DNA of 5,630 nucleotides, from NCBI GenBank assembly GCA_002440625.1, contig DJUV01000075.1:1702-7331 (forward strand), written 5' to 3'. Below are positions 5,419 to 5,630 of this stretch, piece after piece. The position numbers were made by a program, and so were the translations under genes. Position 1 is the stretch's first letter. Every line of letters begins with the position of its first letter. The DNA is from Rhodobacteraceae bacterium UBA6273. GTDB lineage: Bacteria; Pseudomonadota; Alphaproteobacteria; Rhodobacterales; Rhodobacteraceae. Under the pieces are notes generated by a model. That model was not told the origin of the DNA. It saw only the letters and a list, made by a program, of their open reading frames with translations, and searched no databases.

Positions 5419-5630
5419 TCAGCTCGGCAGCTTGACGTAGCGCAGGTAAGGCAGGACCTTGTTGACCTTGCCGTACTTCTTTTCGGCATCGGCATCGCTG
5501 ACGGCGAGCGGCACGATCACGTCCTGGCCAACTTCCCAGTTCGCGGGCATCGCCACGCCATTGGCGCCTGCAGTCTGAAGCCCGTCGAGCGCGCGCAGCA
5601 CCTCGGCGAAGTTGCGGCCGACGTTCATCG
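5419..5630 (-). CDS. 1-Cys peroxiredoxin (Prx6 type), C-terminal fragment
   Basis: The frame is open to the right edge and ends with TGA at 5421-5419; about 69 residues are visible. The ATG at 5628-5626 is internal: in relatives this position follows the YP of a YPM(T/S)xGRNF motif. Recognisable parts are VGRNFAEVLRALDGLQTA, the signature PANWEVGQDVIVP, and the end LPYLRYVKLPS, which match the C-terminal domain specific to the 1-Cys (Prx6) subfamily of the AhpC/TSA superfamily. These cytoplasmic enzymes reduce hydrogen peroxide and organic hydroperoxides. The peroxidatic cysteine and the thioredoxin fold lie in the missing N-terminal part. The gene has its own terminator and shares strand with the DUF1127/sRNA unit, so a common role in oxidative stress is plausible but not shown. 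Confidence 0.9.
   Translation of the reverse strand, partial: MNVGRNFAEVLRALDGLQTAGANGVAMPANWEVGQDVIVPLAVSDADAEKKYGKVNKVLPYLRYVKLPS

Noticed and set aside
1..5630. CRISPR array, insertion sequence, tRNA or rRNA, phage or toxin-antitoxin genes
   Set aside because: No regularly spaced repeats, transposase motifs, terminal inverted repeats or RNA-gene folds were seen apart from the CcsR-type RNA.

Overview
The window comes from a GC-rich alphaproteobacterium, most likely a Rhodobacterales member. The evidence is the S1-domain tail of its PNPase, the DUF1127 protein beginning MAY, the 1-Cys peroxiredoxin tail, and GC-rich codon use. This placement rests on recognising protein families by eye, not on a database search.

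Layout, left to right: (1) the 3' end of pnp on the + strand (1-302), followed by an intrinsic terminator; (2) a regulatory gap of about 225 nt holding a strong inverted repeat and a weak candidate promoter; (3) a two-gene + strand operon for a tripartite RND efflux pump, made of a periplasmic adaptor (527-1678) and an HAE1-type inner-membrane permease (1690-4860), with no outer-membrane channel gene or regulator beside it; (4) a perfect 12-bp hairpin that can terminate transcription from both sides, between convergent units; (5) on the - strand, a small DUF1127 protein gene (4999-5214) whose 3' region folds into two hairpins that each display a CCUCC-rich anti-Shine-Dalgarno loop, followed by that terminator; (6) a terminator and the 3' end of a 1-Cys peroxiredoxin gene, also on the - strand (5419-5630).

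The most interesting element is the - strand RNA at about 4889-4992. Its second hairpin has a 9-bp stem closing a loop that contains CCUCCUCCC, and its first closes a UCCUCCC loop. A DUF1127 gene followed by such hairpins is the arrangement known for the stress-induced CcsR ('cuckoo') small RNAs of Rhodobacter sphaeroides, where the DUF1127 protein CcaF1 is an RNA-binding factor in sRNA maturation. A possible RpoH-type promoter (TTGTGC, 16 bp, CCATGT) precedes the DUF1127 gene. Its leader carries an imperfect tandem duplication of the ribosome-binding/start region and a 6-bp hairpin. I read this as a stress-responsive protein-plus-sRNA locus next to a peroxide-detoxifying gene. The family is known, while the leader duplication and the tail-to-tail overlap with the efflux operon look specific to this locus.

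No mobile element, CRISPR array, tRNA or rRNA was seen.
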